A program made the translations under genes and the position numbers. From Protula sp. h YS-2021 (lineage: Eukaryota; Annelida; Polychaeta; Sabellida; Serpulidae), in assembly GCA_949752745.1 (NCBI GenBank), contig OX457029.1, positions 45,800,000 to 45,863,999 of the forward strand: a stretch of 64,000 nt of DNA. Reading direction: 5' to 3'. This document shows positions 39,895 through 50,299 of the stretch, piece by piece (positions within the stretch are counted from its first letter, which is position 1; every line of letters begins with the position of its first letter). The notes below the pieces were generated by a model. The model was given only the letters and a program-made list of their open reading frames with translations. It did no database searches and was not told the DNA's origin.

Positions 39895-40118
39895 AAATGC
39901 GTTACAGCTCAAGAGAAAGAACAAATGCGTTAGAGCTCAAGAGAAACACCGAAGGCGTTACAGCTCAAGAGAAACACCAGAGGCGTCACAGCTCAAGAGA
40001 AACATGAAATGCGTTACATCACAAGAGAAACACCGAATGCGTTACAGCTCAAGATAAAGACCAAATGCGTTACAGCTCAAGACAAATACCGAGTGCGCTA
40101 CAGCTCAAGAGAAATACT
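39895..40118 (+). repeat. Minisatellite, about 27 bp x 8
   Basis: Eight imperfect units built on GCGTTACAGCTCAAGAGAAA with variable 6-9 base spacers (ACACCGAAT and relatives). Unit length varies from about 25 to 29 bases, so the reading frame is not kept. Confidence 0.9.
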
Positions 40119-40119
40119 T

Positions 40120-43005
40120 GTTTACTTTGGGTAAAATTAAACTAATTATTAGTAATCCTATAAAGCATTTTACCGTCAGCTCAGTATTATCATTTAGAAA
40201 TATCGGTTTTATTTATAGTATTCAAGCACAGCAGAAACAACGATTGCTCCTAGTTAATGTGGTTAGCCAAACAGGAGCGACCGGTATGTAGGTCAAAACG
40301 TCTTTCCATTTCTCGTGTTTTGGCAAAGATAGTCCACTATTTGCAGACAACAAATTGTTGCATGGGAATCTGCTGAAAAGGTGTGATACGGCCTATTTGT
40401 TTTCTTTATTCACGTAAAAATAACCTGCTTTATCACTAAGGTAAGACTGGACAAATTTTATTTAACAGCCGGGAGTTTGAACGGCTGTAATTGTATTTTG
40501 CTGAGTTTAAACCACTGCAGACACATTAACCTTTGATTTTTTCTGAGACGTGTGCCTCACATTCTATACTGTAATTACAGCTGATGCTCACACAAATCAT
40601 CGAGGAGTTGTGAGTCGTTTCAGTCCACTGTGCCTGGCTTCAGTGCAAGCTCCAATCTCCAACACTCATTTACCAAGTTGGTTGTTTTTGTTGTGTTTGA
40701 TTACTGCATGTCTGACACCAGTGACCTCTCGGAAGCTATTCTGAGGCATCTGTGTCTGTCTGGATGAGAAAAGGTCCACTCTGCGGCATTTCAAGAAATT
40801 TGAACCAACAGAGTTCATTATTGCCTTAGTATCCGGCCTTGATTACGTTAGTGTGTTCGGTACGTTCCTTGGTAATCTCTTGGTCACATCCTTACCAGCC
40901 ACCTTTTTCGATCATTCTGCTTGGTTTGACTAATCGTCAAGTACCAAGAAAACAAGTGGGTCTTACATATGGCACTCCACCCCCTTTCACTCAGCAAGTC
41001 AGACAGTTTGCGAAAAAATGCTAAATTGGGCGGATTTCCCTTATTGCATGGAGACATGAGTGAAGACAACAAATGTAGAGAGTTTTAAAAATTGTTACTG
41101 TTTAAATATGTGTGTCATTTGCAGTTAACTACCATATTTTCCATCTCCTTGTTTTGTAGTTATGACCGAGGTTAGTCTTCAGCTTTGGCGTACAATTCGC
41201 ACTCGCACACCTTGCGGAAAAAGTAAAGGACTTCGGCTGTGCGATAAGACCCGCAGTTGCATCGTGTGTGCCCACCCTTCTCTTGCGAACTGGGTGACAT
41301 ACACACAGTGATAAGCACAGTCATTAACATCTGCACTGGTTTGGTCAAGATTCTGCCAGGTTTGGATATACCCAAGACAAACTCTGTTATTTTGAGCCAA
41401 ACCTCTCCCCTATTAGGCTGGATACAGAACAGAGTCCAATTTTGAGAAATATTTCTGTGTTTCTTTATAAAAAAGAGACACATAAAACCTAAAGCCAAAG
41501 CATTTTCTGAAACTGACAGTGATCATTTAGTATTGAACAGCCCTGAAAAGTGATGCAGCGAAGTCTGTTCCGGAAATTGCAAGTGGTCATGCACTTGTCA
41601 CCAACCTTCTGATTCTTCGTTTTGGCATCCACAGAGCTGCTAGGCCTTCCGCCGCAGTCTGAGGTTTCCCCGTCAGATAATTAACTTTCAGTTACGGGCG
41701 AGTTCTCAAAAAGAAGTATAGGAGCTGCATCACACACTTACGACCAAAGACCCAGAGCGAGTAATGCTGAAGAACGAGACGCCTACTCTATTATATCTGA
41801 TCCATTCGCAACTGAGACGCAGGGTCATTACCCTTCTCCATTCAGGTGGTATCTTCAACTCACCAGTTGTTGGTACTACCGGTATTGGATCTTCGCCCGC
41901 AAAAGTGAAGAAGACTTATCGGGAATTCTCCCTTTGGGTCATGTCTCCACACTTCCGATCTACAACTTCTCAGCAGGTCGATATTCTCACCGAGCTCACA
42001 AATCTCAAGTCTACTGCCAATCATTGGCCGACCCCGAATATTAGGGAAAGGAAGTCGACGCAGACTCAGAGCCGGAAGAGTTGTCAACGGTAATCCGTCT
42101 TTCGCTGCGGAAAAGTGTGTTTCCCCGGTAACAGACGGATCCTGTGGAGAGACCCAGCAACGGCTGGAGGACGACAGATCCCTACTCCTTTCCCCCAGAC
42201 TTAACGTTTCAACCTAATGACAGCTCCATCTCTGTCACGTCAACCGGTTTCACCACGGATAATGTACCGTTCAGGGACGCTATAAAGAAATTGCTCCGTT
42301 AGCTTAAGTAGAGTGTGGTACAGCTTTTGTGGACAAAGATAACTTACTCCCCCGTATATGACATGGCAAAAAGCCCCGCCCCTCAGAACTCTTATGTAGC
42401 ATTGCCAACCAACGAGGACAGCAATGCAATTCACGTACTCGAAATGAGTTGAAAAAAATTAGTGTCAGGGAGGGTCGGGCACACTTCCGTTTTCATTCCC
42501 GTTTGAACCCCTCAAACAACCGTCGAAACGCATCGTCTTGATGCCACCCGTACGTGCCATTTCAGACATTCCACTAGTTGAGAAAGTCTCTGGGAGCGTC
42601 AGCTTGTCATTTGTTGAACATTTTGTCTTTTCAAGACCATAAACTGAAGGTCCTAAAAACCAGGATGGATGATGTATGTATCACGGACCCAGTGTCGTTC
42701 AAACTGTCTCGCTACAGCCACGTGTGGTGTAGCAAAGATATCGACATATATGACGACCTCGATGGTGTATATGCGTTGTGATACATTCCTTCAATATTGC
42801 TGGTCAAGCGTGGAAGACCTTATGGACATACTTCGCCCCTAGATTCTGGGAGAAAAAGAGTGCCTTTCTCCAGCAGACATTACGCCTGTGAGCCAGAATA
42901 GTAGAGCTTTTTCACCAGACTTAGCACTAATCTCCCGCCAGCAATTGAAGGGGAAGAATAAACATAACAGCCTCATACTAACCGCACTCGGACAAAGCTG
43001 CTACG
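40120..43005. other. Unassigned stretch, possibly DIRS 5' part
   Basis: No intact frame. Because 43010-45450 is a DIRS-like remnant reading to the right, the upstream part of that element would be expected here. Fragments at 41170-41300 and 41760-42090 could be decayed coding DNA, but none matched a DIRS gag motif well enough to call. Confidence 0.3.
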
Positions 43006-43009
43006 CTAG

Positions 43010-43285
43010 ATAAAATGTTCCGAGAGTTGAAAGAGAAAGGAGATTCCAGAAAACACTGGTTCATCAGCAGGGTTTTCTTTGAACTAAAAATGTCAAGGTG
43101 TTGGAAACTGGTCATAGACTTGTCGCCTCTCAACGGGTTTCTGTGTCCAACTTCTTTTTAGATAGACAGAGTGCAAGTGAACAAAGAAGCTCCACAACAT
43201 GACATGTCAGCTACGTCCCTAGATATCTCCGATGCCTATCTGCACATCTCAATCGATTCCAGTGGAATATATGTCTAAGCAAGCA
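43010..43285 (+). pseudogene. DIRS-like reverse transcriptase remnant
   Basis: Contains FRELKEKGDSRKHWFIS and, after a degraded stretch, KLVIDLSPLNGFL and TSLDISDAYLHISID. The last motif (S-L/I-D-L/I-SDAYLHI) is the palm block characteristic of DIRS-type elements, with its first catalytic Asp. Stops and a frame change are present. The frame stops at 43276, where the sequence runs straight into recombinase-type DNA, so the rest of the RT and RNase H have been deleted. Confidence 0.7.
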
Positions 43286-43320
43286 ATCTCTAACTAGATT
43301 GAGAACGTTATCCTAGCCGG

Positions 43321-43937
43321 GAATCCGGGACAGAAGGACCCTGGACAAAAGAGCCTTGGACATAAAGGCCTTTCCAAAAGGGCCTTTCCCAAAACGGCCC
43401 TAAATGAAAAGTTGAATGACTCCGAAATCTGGCATCTAAAGACAGTGGTGGGAAGTAATTGAAAGTTTTTGCAATGATTAAAACACCACAGCAGTGATTG
43501 GTGCAAACAGAGATCATCCTGTGGGACAGAGCTTCGGAAATCTCAACAGAGTGATGGGGAGTAATTGAAACAAAACATCAAGGCAATTATCTGTAAAAAC
43601 ACAACGAAGTTTGTTTTTTTACTCGTTGTTTTGTTACATATTCTATTTAATAATTAAAACTCAAAATCCATCAAGAGTTGCGGAAATCTCAACAGTGATG
43701 GGAAGTAATTGAAACAAAACATCAAGGTAGTTATCTGTAAAAACACAATGAATTTTGTTTTTACTCGTTATTTTGTTACATATTCTATTTAATAATTAAA
43801 ACTCAAAATCCCCAGGGTCTTTTCGTCCAACTTTTTATTTAGGACCGTTTTGGGAAAGGCTTTTTCGGGAAAAACCGTTTTGGGAAAGGCCCTTATGTCC
43901 AAGGCCCTTTTGTCCAAGGCCCTTCTGTCTGGATACC
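43321..43937. mobile_element. MULE-like non-autonomous element with 9-bp TSD
   Basis: Long terminal inverted repeats (about 55-110 bases) share GACAGAAGG, GGACAAAAG, GCCTTGGACATAA and GGCCTTTCC. Flanks are CCTAGCCGG at 43312-43320 and again at 43938-43946, a perfect 9-bp target duplication. The interior is a tandem duplication of about 140 bases (AAACAAAACATCAAGG recurs near 43568 and 43711). It splits the recombinase remnant, whose unsplit paralogue near 44940 serves as an empty site. The 9-bp duplication suggests Mutator-type transposition. Confidence 0.8.
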
Positions 43938-44250
43938 CCTAGCCGGATATGAGAGATATCCGGTAGAAAATAAATTGTTTAGCAATTGCAAGTTTAAAGC
44001 CCATCGCATAAGACACTTTGCTAACTGCCTAAGATTCGGACGTTATGTATCTTTTACAAGAAGTCTTAAAACGGGTTGTTGGTCATCACTGAAATCGGCT
44101 TTTAAGTATTACTTGAAAAATTTCTCGCAGAACGAACTAAGAGGTCTTCATTCTTTTGATCATTTCGTGGCTGCTGAGACGGTAGTTTCTTTGGTACCAT
44201 CTGTCTGTGATGACGAGTGCCTTCAAAAGCGAAGAAAACGTTGATTCTCC
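43938..44250 (+). pseudogene. DIRS-like tyrosine recombinase remnant, copy 1
   Basis: Reads FKAHRIRHFANCL then LKTGCWSSLKSAFKYYLKNF then FDHFVAAETVV. The H-x-x-R box, the conserved Trp of GCW and the Tyr of the YYLK block match the C-terminal catalytic part of DIRS tyrosine recombinases. The upstream part of the domain is cut off by the inserted element; its 5' edge continues at 43265-43311. Downstream to 44780 the sequence is non-coding and ends in a block resembling 45400-45450. Confidence 0.7.
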
Positions 44251-44869
44251 AAAATCGTAACAGCAGCTACAAATGCAAGAAGCTACAATACTAAAGCTAA
44301 CCAAGTCTATGCCTTGGACCTACCCGGCATTCGGCTCTATATCAAGACTGTTTCGTTTCGATTGACTTTATACCTTCGATAGTCAATGCCCTCTCTGTAG
44401 CACTCTTTTGGTTAATTTGTACCCTATTTCAGTTAGCTGTCACATTTCAACCGAGTCACAGCATGTCAGGTTGGACTCTCTTACTACTGAAAGGAACAGA
44501 TGAGAATATGTACATGTGAAGCGATGTTGGTAACTAGCAACCCGCTTATTTAACCTCTTTGTCACTGCATACCTACAATGACCAAGCTTCTTGGTACTGT
44601 GAGTGAGTTCTTCCAATCTTTAAGTTTGGCTGCTTAGGTGGGTTATTTTGAATTTTGTTCGGTGTCCCCTTTTAAGTTGACGAACTTAAGTGGTCTTATA
44701 GTATAGTATTATATCTTGTCGTTTAATTAAGTAATTGTGGTATCAGTAAGTTAGCCCCACATGTCAGTCGTTTAGTCTGCAAGATCCTCACTCAGAGGTA
44801 GCATTTGTGGGAACTCCGAGTTCCTTTGCAATTGCCTGATAATAAAATTTGATCATATCTTTGATTGTG

Positions 44870-45450
44870 ATGGAGCATCCATTACCATTAAAGATAAATA
44901 TATGTCTAATAAAACAATATCTAGCTATATTAAGAACGTTATTCAGGCCGCATACGAGAGAGCACATGCGAAAAATAAATTTATTAGGCATTGTAAGGTC
45001 AAAGCCAATCGTTGCTAACTGCTTGAGAGCCTTATATTCTGTATATTTAACAAAAATCTTAAAACGGATTTTGATCATCACCCGACTCGATTATTATGTA
45101 TTACTTGAAACATTTCTATCAGGAAGAACTAACATGTCTCGATTCTTTGGGCCCTTTCGTGTCTGCAGAGACAGTTGTTTCTTAGGTTCCATCTGTATGT
45201 ATGGTCGAGATCCACCAAAAGCTGATAAAAACTGGCTTCTCCAAGAATCGTAACAGTTACAAAGAAAAGAAACTACAACACCAAAGCTAACCAAATCTTA
45301 GCTTGCACATTCAATAACTGTCTTGACGTTGAGTTAAGCAATTGTTAGTGCATAGCATTTAATTTTTAGGGGCATGATATGGATATGTTAGTCCGACAAA
45401 TTAGTCGTTCAGTCCTTTTTAAGATCCTCACTAGGAGGTGGTATTGGTTG
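44870..45450 (+). pseudogene. DIRS-like tyrosine recombinase remnant, copy 2
   Basis: Second copy of the same region, diverged and frameshifted: TISSYIKNVIQAAYERAHAK is followed by a KVKAN segment in which the catalytic His position reads Asn. The copy contains no insertion where copy 1 is split. Its tail (AAGATCCTCACTAGGAGG at about 45421) parallels the tail of copy 1 (AAGATCCTCACTCAGAGG at about 44781), so the two are a direct duplication of the element's right end. Confidence 0.65.
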
Positions 45451-45518
45451 TAATTCAGTTGTTTTACGTGTTCTTAGTACAGAATCGCAGACATCTCTAC
45501 CCCAGTCTATAGTTCCCA

Positions 45519-45627
45519 TCTAAAAGTAGAGAACGCCAATAAGGAGCTTTTTGCGAAAAGAACTGACGTTTTAATTATTGAACCGTGCTTTTACGAGTAA
45601 AGAGCAATTGGCGTTTCCACTTTTAGA
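45519..45627. repeat. Inverted repeat just right of DIRS remnant
   Basis: CTAAAAGTAGAGAACGCCAAT and its diverged inverted copy ending CCACTTTTAG form arms of about 20 bases around about 65 bases. A related block, CATCTAAAGGTGGCGAATG, occurs at 45769. Position suggests a terminal or internal complementary region of the DIRS element. Confidence 0.5.
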
Positions 45628-45639
45628 GGAATTCTGCCG

Positions 45640-46630
45640 CCCTGCCCCCTAAATCCTGGGTACATTTGCCTTACTTAGGATGGCAGAAAGGGAATGACAT
45701 ATTAACCTACTTCTTGCTTGCTCGATCTTTTTTATTGTACCTGAATACAATAAATATGAAGGGACACCCATCTAAAGGTGGCGAATGCGAATTACGATTT
45801 TATTCGTAAAGGCTCGTTTTACGAAATAAAACGTCAAAACAATATAGTTATTGAAATACTTGAAAAGAAGCAAGCTGTGTCCCCCACTCTCAAAATTCAA
45901 TTATACCCTATGGAGTTCGTTTTGTTATTTATTAAAACGTTTATATATCCATCTTATTTACAAGCATATTTCAGTCACATGTACTGAGGCACTAGCAACA
46001 AATAACAAATTTCTGCAAAAAACATAACGAAATTAAGAGTCACTGACACAACCTGTCCATTGATTATTTATTACTGCATGTAAATTTGTGAATTTATGTT
46101 GTATTTTAGTTTAATATTAAACTAATATCCACTCTTAAAAGATTTATTAAGTCTCAAATTAAGAATATTCACCTATAGCACAATATGACTTGACTCTGAA
46201 TAAAACAGCTTTGCTAGACATCTTGTGGCGACTCTAAAATTAGTACCAGCGCAAGAGCCGGCAGAGATAAACTGAGCATTCAACTTAAAAAAGAACAGAT
46301 CTTGCCAACCGTGCCTTAAATATGATTAAGTTGTCTGAAACTATTCATCAGCCAGAAAGTGTAATTAAGGTTTTATGTTTTTTAAGGTCCTGGAGTTTTA
46401 AAACTTCAAGTGACCCCATAGAAAACGAATTTTCTCGTATTTAGTGGCGTTTTATCGAAACGGCTCTTACTTTTGATACTAAAAATGGCGATGAATATAG
46501 TCTTTTGAAACAGGTGTACCTTTGAACACTTTTCGTATCATGCATTCTTGTCATGCTTGATTTCTTCAGGAAAAAACAGCCACACGTGCTATATGTTTTT
46601 GATGTTTTCAAAACACATTTCAAAACTGAT
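45640..46630. other. No gene seen (3' flank of GPCR)
   Basis: No supportable exon. AATAAA on the minus strand at 46143-46148 could end the GPCR transcript, but this is weak. Confidence 0.35.
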
Positions 46631-46639
46631 AGGCACTTT

Positions 46640-49139
46640 TCACATCACAGTGTCATGTGAAGGAATGGTTGCCGTGTCACACATGTCACTTGGTGACAAA
46701 CTTTTTACGTCACACGTGTCATGTGACGGAATGGTGGTTGTGTCACACATATCAATTGAAGGAAAAGTTTTCACGTCACACGTGTTCTCCAGCAGAACCA
46801 ATGTCGTGTCACACGTGTCAGTTTTAAAAGATTTCATTCTGCAATCTGAGGGAACATTTGCATTACTTTCAGTAGTGTCAGTCCTTAAATTAAAAACACG
46901 AAGTTTCTTCCATTTCGTGCTGAACCCGGTGTTGCAATGACATGTACAGAAAGTTCTCACAAAGGTGTTTCTAAATTGTCGGCTCATCGTACAGTAAAGC
47001 ACGAAGTTGATACTGTTATTCAAAAGTGCCGCAATATCTAACATGTCGCCAAGAGATATGTATACTTCACTAAAGAACCAGGGGATGAATATACTGCATA
47101 AAGTGAGTATCCCTTGCGGAAGTTCCGTGACGAGAAATAACGTGACGACAGCGAGAAGCATGCCTGTGGTGCGGTTGGTTTCGTGCTCGCGTTCGGATTC
47201 ACCCTTCTTGCCCTGGGATATCAGTTCCTGCCTGCGTCTGTTCGCTTTGTGCATTGCAATGATAAGCATAATCGTCAGAATAGTAAGTAATATACACGGT
47301 ATCAACTTCACTAAGATGGATTGTATCCAGTAGTTGAAATTTAATAGTGCCGCATTATCAGCTTCGGTGATGACGTAGTAGGCATCTTGCTCAAACAAGG
47401 CGCTCCAATTGAATAACGGCAGAGACTTATTGTTGGGTAAATAGTCGTCACTAAAAGGTCTGTACCCAACATCAATCTTAGTAGACATGTAATGTGGTAT
47501 ACACAAAAATGCAGTTAACAAGTGAACAGCAAGTATTGCTAATTTTGCTCTCGATCTTGTACATAATAGTTTCCCCTGCATCGGATGACATATATATATA
47601 TAGCGAAATATTGCCAGAGTTATAGTTAACCAAATCGCTATAGTGTGACAGAGAACGGAAAAACTTATATGGAATAACATAAAAATAATCCAGCCATAGC
47701 TTCGTGATGAGGGAAAACTGAGTTCGGCATCATGAAGAATATAAAAATGAATGCTTATAGGTAGATAGGACAGCATGGTCATAAGATCTGCCACCGCCAG
47801 CCAGGTTAGGATGATATTTGTAGATGACGTCATGTTTTTGCGTGTCAGAACCACTATGTTGGCGATGTTTGCACAAATTCCCCACGCACATACTGATGCC
47901 GCTACAAAACCGTGAATTCCAAAGTAGTTGTCATACAAGGTCTTCAACCCTACAAAATAAAAGGAAAAAGACAACAACAACAAAAAACGCAATCTAAACA
48001 TGATAAAATTGCAATTGATCCGATAGCTCAGAAAGAGATTTAGCTGGCCTATGGCCCTGACATTAAATGTAATTTATTGGACAACTCTCATTTTCATATT
48101 TTGCCAATTATATTTGAAAAACTGGTTTAGGTTGATGTGTCAAGTAATACTCGGATTCTTGTATCGCAATAAAAGACCTGGGGTGTTTGCGGGCACATAG
48201 AAAGCATGTTATTACTGTGCGATTTACATGCATGTTCTGGAGATAAAAGAAAGAGTGAGTCCTATTTGAATTTTGTTTTCATTGCATCTTGGTAAGGACA
48301 AGGAATCCTCTTACTGCGAGAGAGTTTGTGTTGTTTCTTCAAAAACCAAAATAATATTGAGGCTGGTCTAAACTCAATGATAAAAAATAAACACGAGGAA
48401 ATGAAAACTGATTCCAGAAATCAGATGTCTCAAGGAAAAGAAATGAACTTATAAACTTTTTTACCCACCCGGTGAACATACCTTCTATAAAGAAGAGACA
48501 ACATTGAACGCATGTTTTGCTAACACTTTAAAATCTATTCCTAAAAGTAAGGGCCATATATAAGTATATTAATTTTATTATGTTTGCCAAATATTGCACT
48601 TTTGAGCAGCAGACGGATTTAATGTTTTTACTTTCTAGATTTATTGGAAAATGCAAGTGATTTAATTCACATGCAATTGATGCTGTTTTCATTCACATGC
48701 GTGCATTGTCACTTTAATTGGGGTGAGAGGGCAAAGGTCTGTGTTTGTTTGTGTGTTTTGGGCACAGCAAGCCACTTCATGTCTTTTAAAAGCGTCAAGG
48801 AATGAGACTTCTGTAGAATTCGTCTGCAGGAATGAAACTAATTTGTTCAAAAATAGACACGAATGCTCTACATGCGGACGAGTCTTAGTTTGTTATCGAT
48901 TACAAATCGATATGTGCTACATGCGAAGCACACAAAACACTAAACTTTTTTGTGTGTATATAAATCAAATCTACACCTGTTTATAAATTGACAGACTTTA
49001 TCGATTTCAAACTAGAATAAAATTTGAAAAATGTACCTGGATATTTTGGTGGATTTGTACCTTCGGGTATCAAAAACAGAGAGGGGAAGGGAGTGTGGAA
49101 TTCCACATAAGTCTCCCTTGATTCTACAGGTTCTTCCAT
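46640..49139 (-). CDS. Rhodopsin-family neuropeptide GPCR (DMSR/sex-peptide-receptor-like)
   Basis: Two coding exons: 49037-49139 (34 codons plus one base, starting MEEPVESRETYVEF) and 46640-47949. The intron is 47950-49036 with donor G/GTACAT and acceptor TTTTGTAG/GG; phases join to one Gly codon, giving 470 residues. The first exon is preceded by its own acceptor (TTTTATTACAG ending at 49160), so a 5' non-coding exon is likely. Seven hydrophobic segments lie at about 47-69, 79-101, 120-145, 169-188, 243-267, 296-322 and 330-355. Diagnostic motifs are IHGF before TM1, LAVADLMTMLSYLP in TM2, CHTIAIWLTITLAIFRY at the end of TM3 (FRY in place of DRY) and NNSINFVLYC in TM7. Sequons NKS and NWS sit in the second extracellular loop. 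This pattern belongs to the protostome myosuppressin/FMRFamide-like and sex-peptide receptor group, so a neuropeptide ligand is likely. The exact ligand cannot be told. The C-tail carries 11-residue repeats. Confidence 0.9.
46643..46813 (-). repeat. 11-residue tandem repeat in GPCR C-tail
   Basis: The last 57 codons of the receptor form five 11-residue units, each starting Cys-Asp-Thr or Cys-Asp-Val, followed by Val-Met and the stop. Types alternate (CDTTTIPSHDT, CDVKSLSPSDM), so the DNA period is 33 bases with a 66-base higher order. The units are rich in Thr, Ser and Asp, as expected of a kinase-accessible tail. Confidence 0.8.
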
Positions 49140-49159
49140 GGTCTATGGCTGTTCCTTTC

Positions 49160-49795
49160 CTGTAATAAAAAACAACAAACATACTGTGAAATGACTGGAA
49201 GCTGTGAGAGCAGATGTATTTGTTGGCAGGGTCTCGACGGATGATTGCGAGTATTCAAATATATTATTTGAGTGGTGAGACGGGGGACAGCTAATAAAAT
49301 ATTGCTGAGATAAAATCCACTTACAGAGCCGCAAATAAAGTTTTGAGGTAGAAAGTTGCCTATGTTACTTTATATTAACTTTTAACTCTCTTTTGTTCAC
49401 TGCTAAGACCAATTCGGTCTTAACTGTTGTCACAAAAGTGTTTTTTTTTTTTCGCCTTTTGCTGCAGGGACAAATACTCATTTTTGCCCCGTTCTATCTG
49501 ACCATCGTACCCTGCTGTTGAAAAGTTTCTTTCCCCTTTAATTTTTGTTGCCAACAACAATGTGCCAAACACATTTTATCAAATTGGTATGTACGAAATG
49601 CGGCTGTATATGTTATGATATTGCGGTGTGCTGACTGTTCTAGTTTGTTGGGTGATAGAAAAATTTGTACTAAATTTAAAGACAAACCTGAACTGTGGCA
49701 AACAGCTGTTACACATGTGTTAGCAGGATTGCATAAGCAATGTTAAGTGGATGAGTGGATGAGTGAGCACAGTAAGTTCGGGAGAAAAACTCTGT
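49160..49795. other. 5' flank of GPCR coding exon
   Basis: The acceptor ending at 49160 implies an upstream non-coding exon on the minus strand, which cannot be placed. No other feature. Confidence 0.35.
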
Positions 49796-49799
49796 CCAT

Positions 49800-50010
49800 T
49801 AACATTTCAGGGATATTTTCACTCAGTTTTCAGGGATCCTTTCACTCACATTTCAGGGATACTTTCACTCACATTTCAGGAATACTTTCACTCACATTTC
49901 AGGAATACTTTCACTCACATTTCAGGGATGCTTTCACTCACATTTCAGGTAGCCTTTCACTCACATTTTCAGGAATCTTTTCACTCACAATCGAGGGATC
50001 TTTTACACGT
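49800..50010 (+). repeat. 23-bp minisatellite, about nine units
   Basis: Units based on TTTCACTCACATTTCAGGGA plus three bases (TAC, TGC or TCC). A looser continuation of TTCACTC-type units lies at 50225-50300. Small frames across it are translation of the repeat. Confidence 0.9.
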
Positions 50011-50299
50011 GTTTCATGCATATTTGCTGTTGGACATGTGTGGTAAAGATGTCTCAATGGATGGCCGAAAAAGAGCTCTTGGTCAAGTTGGAAGTATTAT
50101 GTATAAATCACATGATGCAGATTTTTACTTTTATTTTGTTTTACTTTTATAACAATCTGAAGACTGGGCGCAGAATTTCAAAGGTCTGCATCCGTCATTT
50201 TAAAAGGTAACTCGAGCAGTATCTCTTCACTCATATTTCACGGATCTTCACTCATATCGCAAGGTTCTTCACTCGCACTTCAATGATATTGCCACTCAG

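Noticed and set aside
46640..48001. Single-exon GPCR starting MFRLRFLLLLSF
   Set aside because: The first 17 codons are the intron's pyrimidine tract and acceptor; the two-exon model fits in phase and restores the family N-terminus.
49747..50152. Small repetitive proteins on overlapping frames
   Set aside because: Produced by the 23-bp TTTCACTCACATTTCAGGGA minisatellite.
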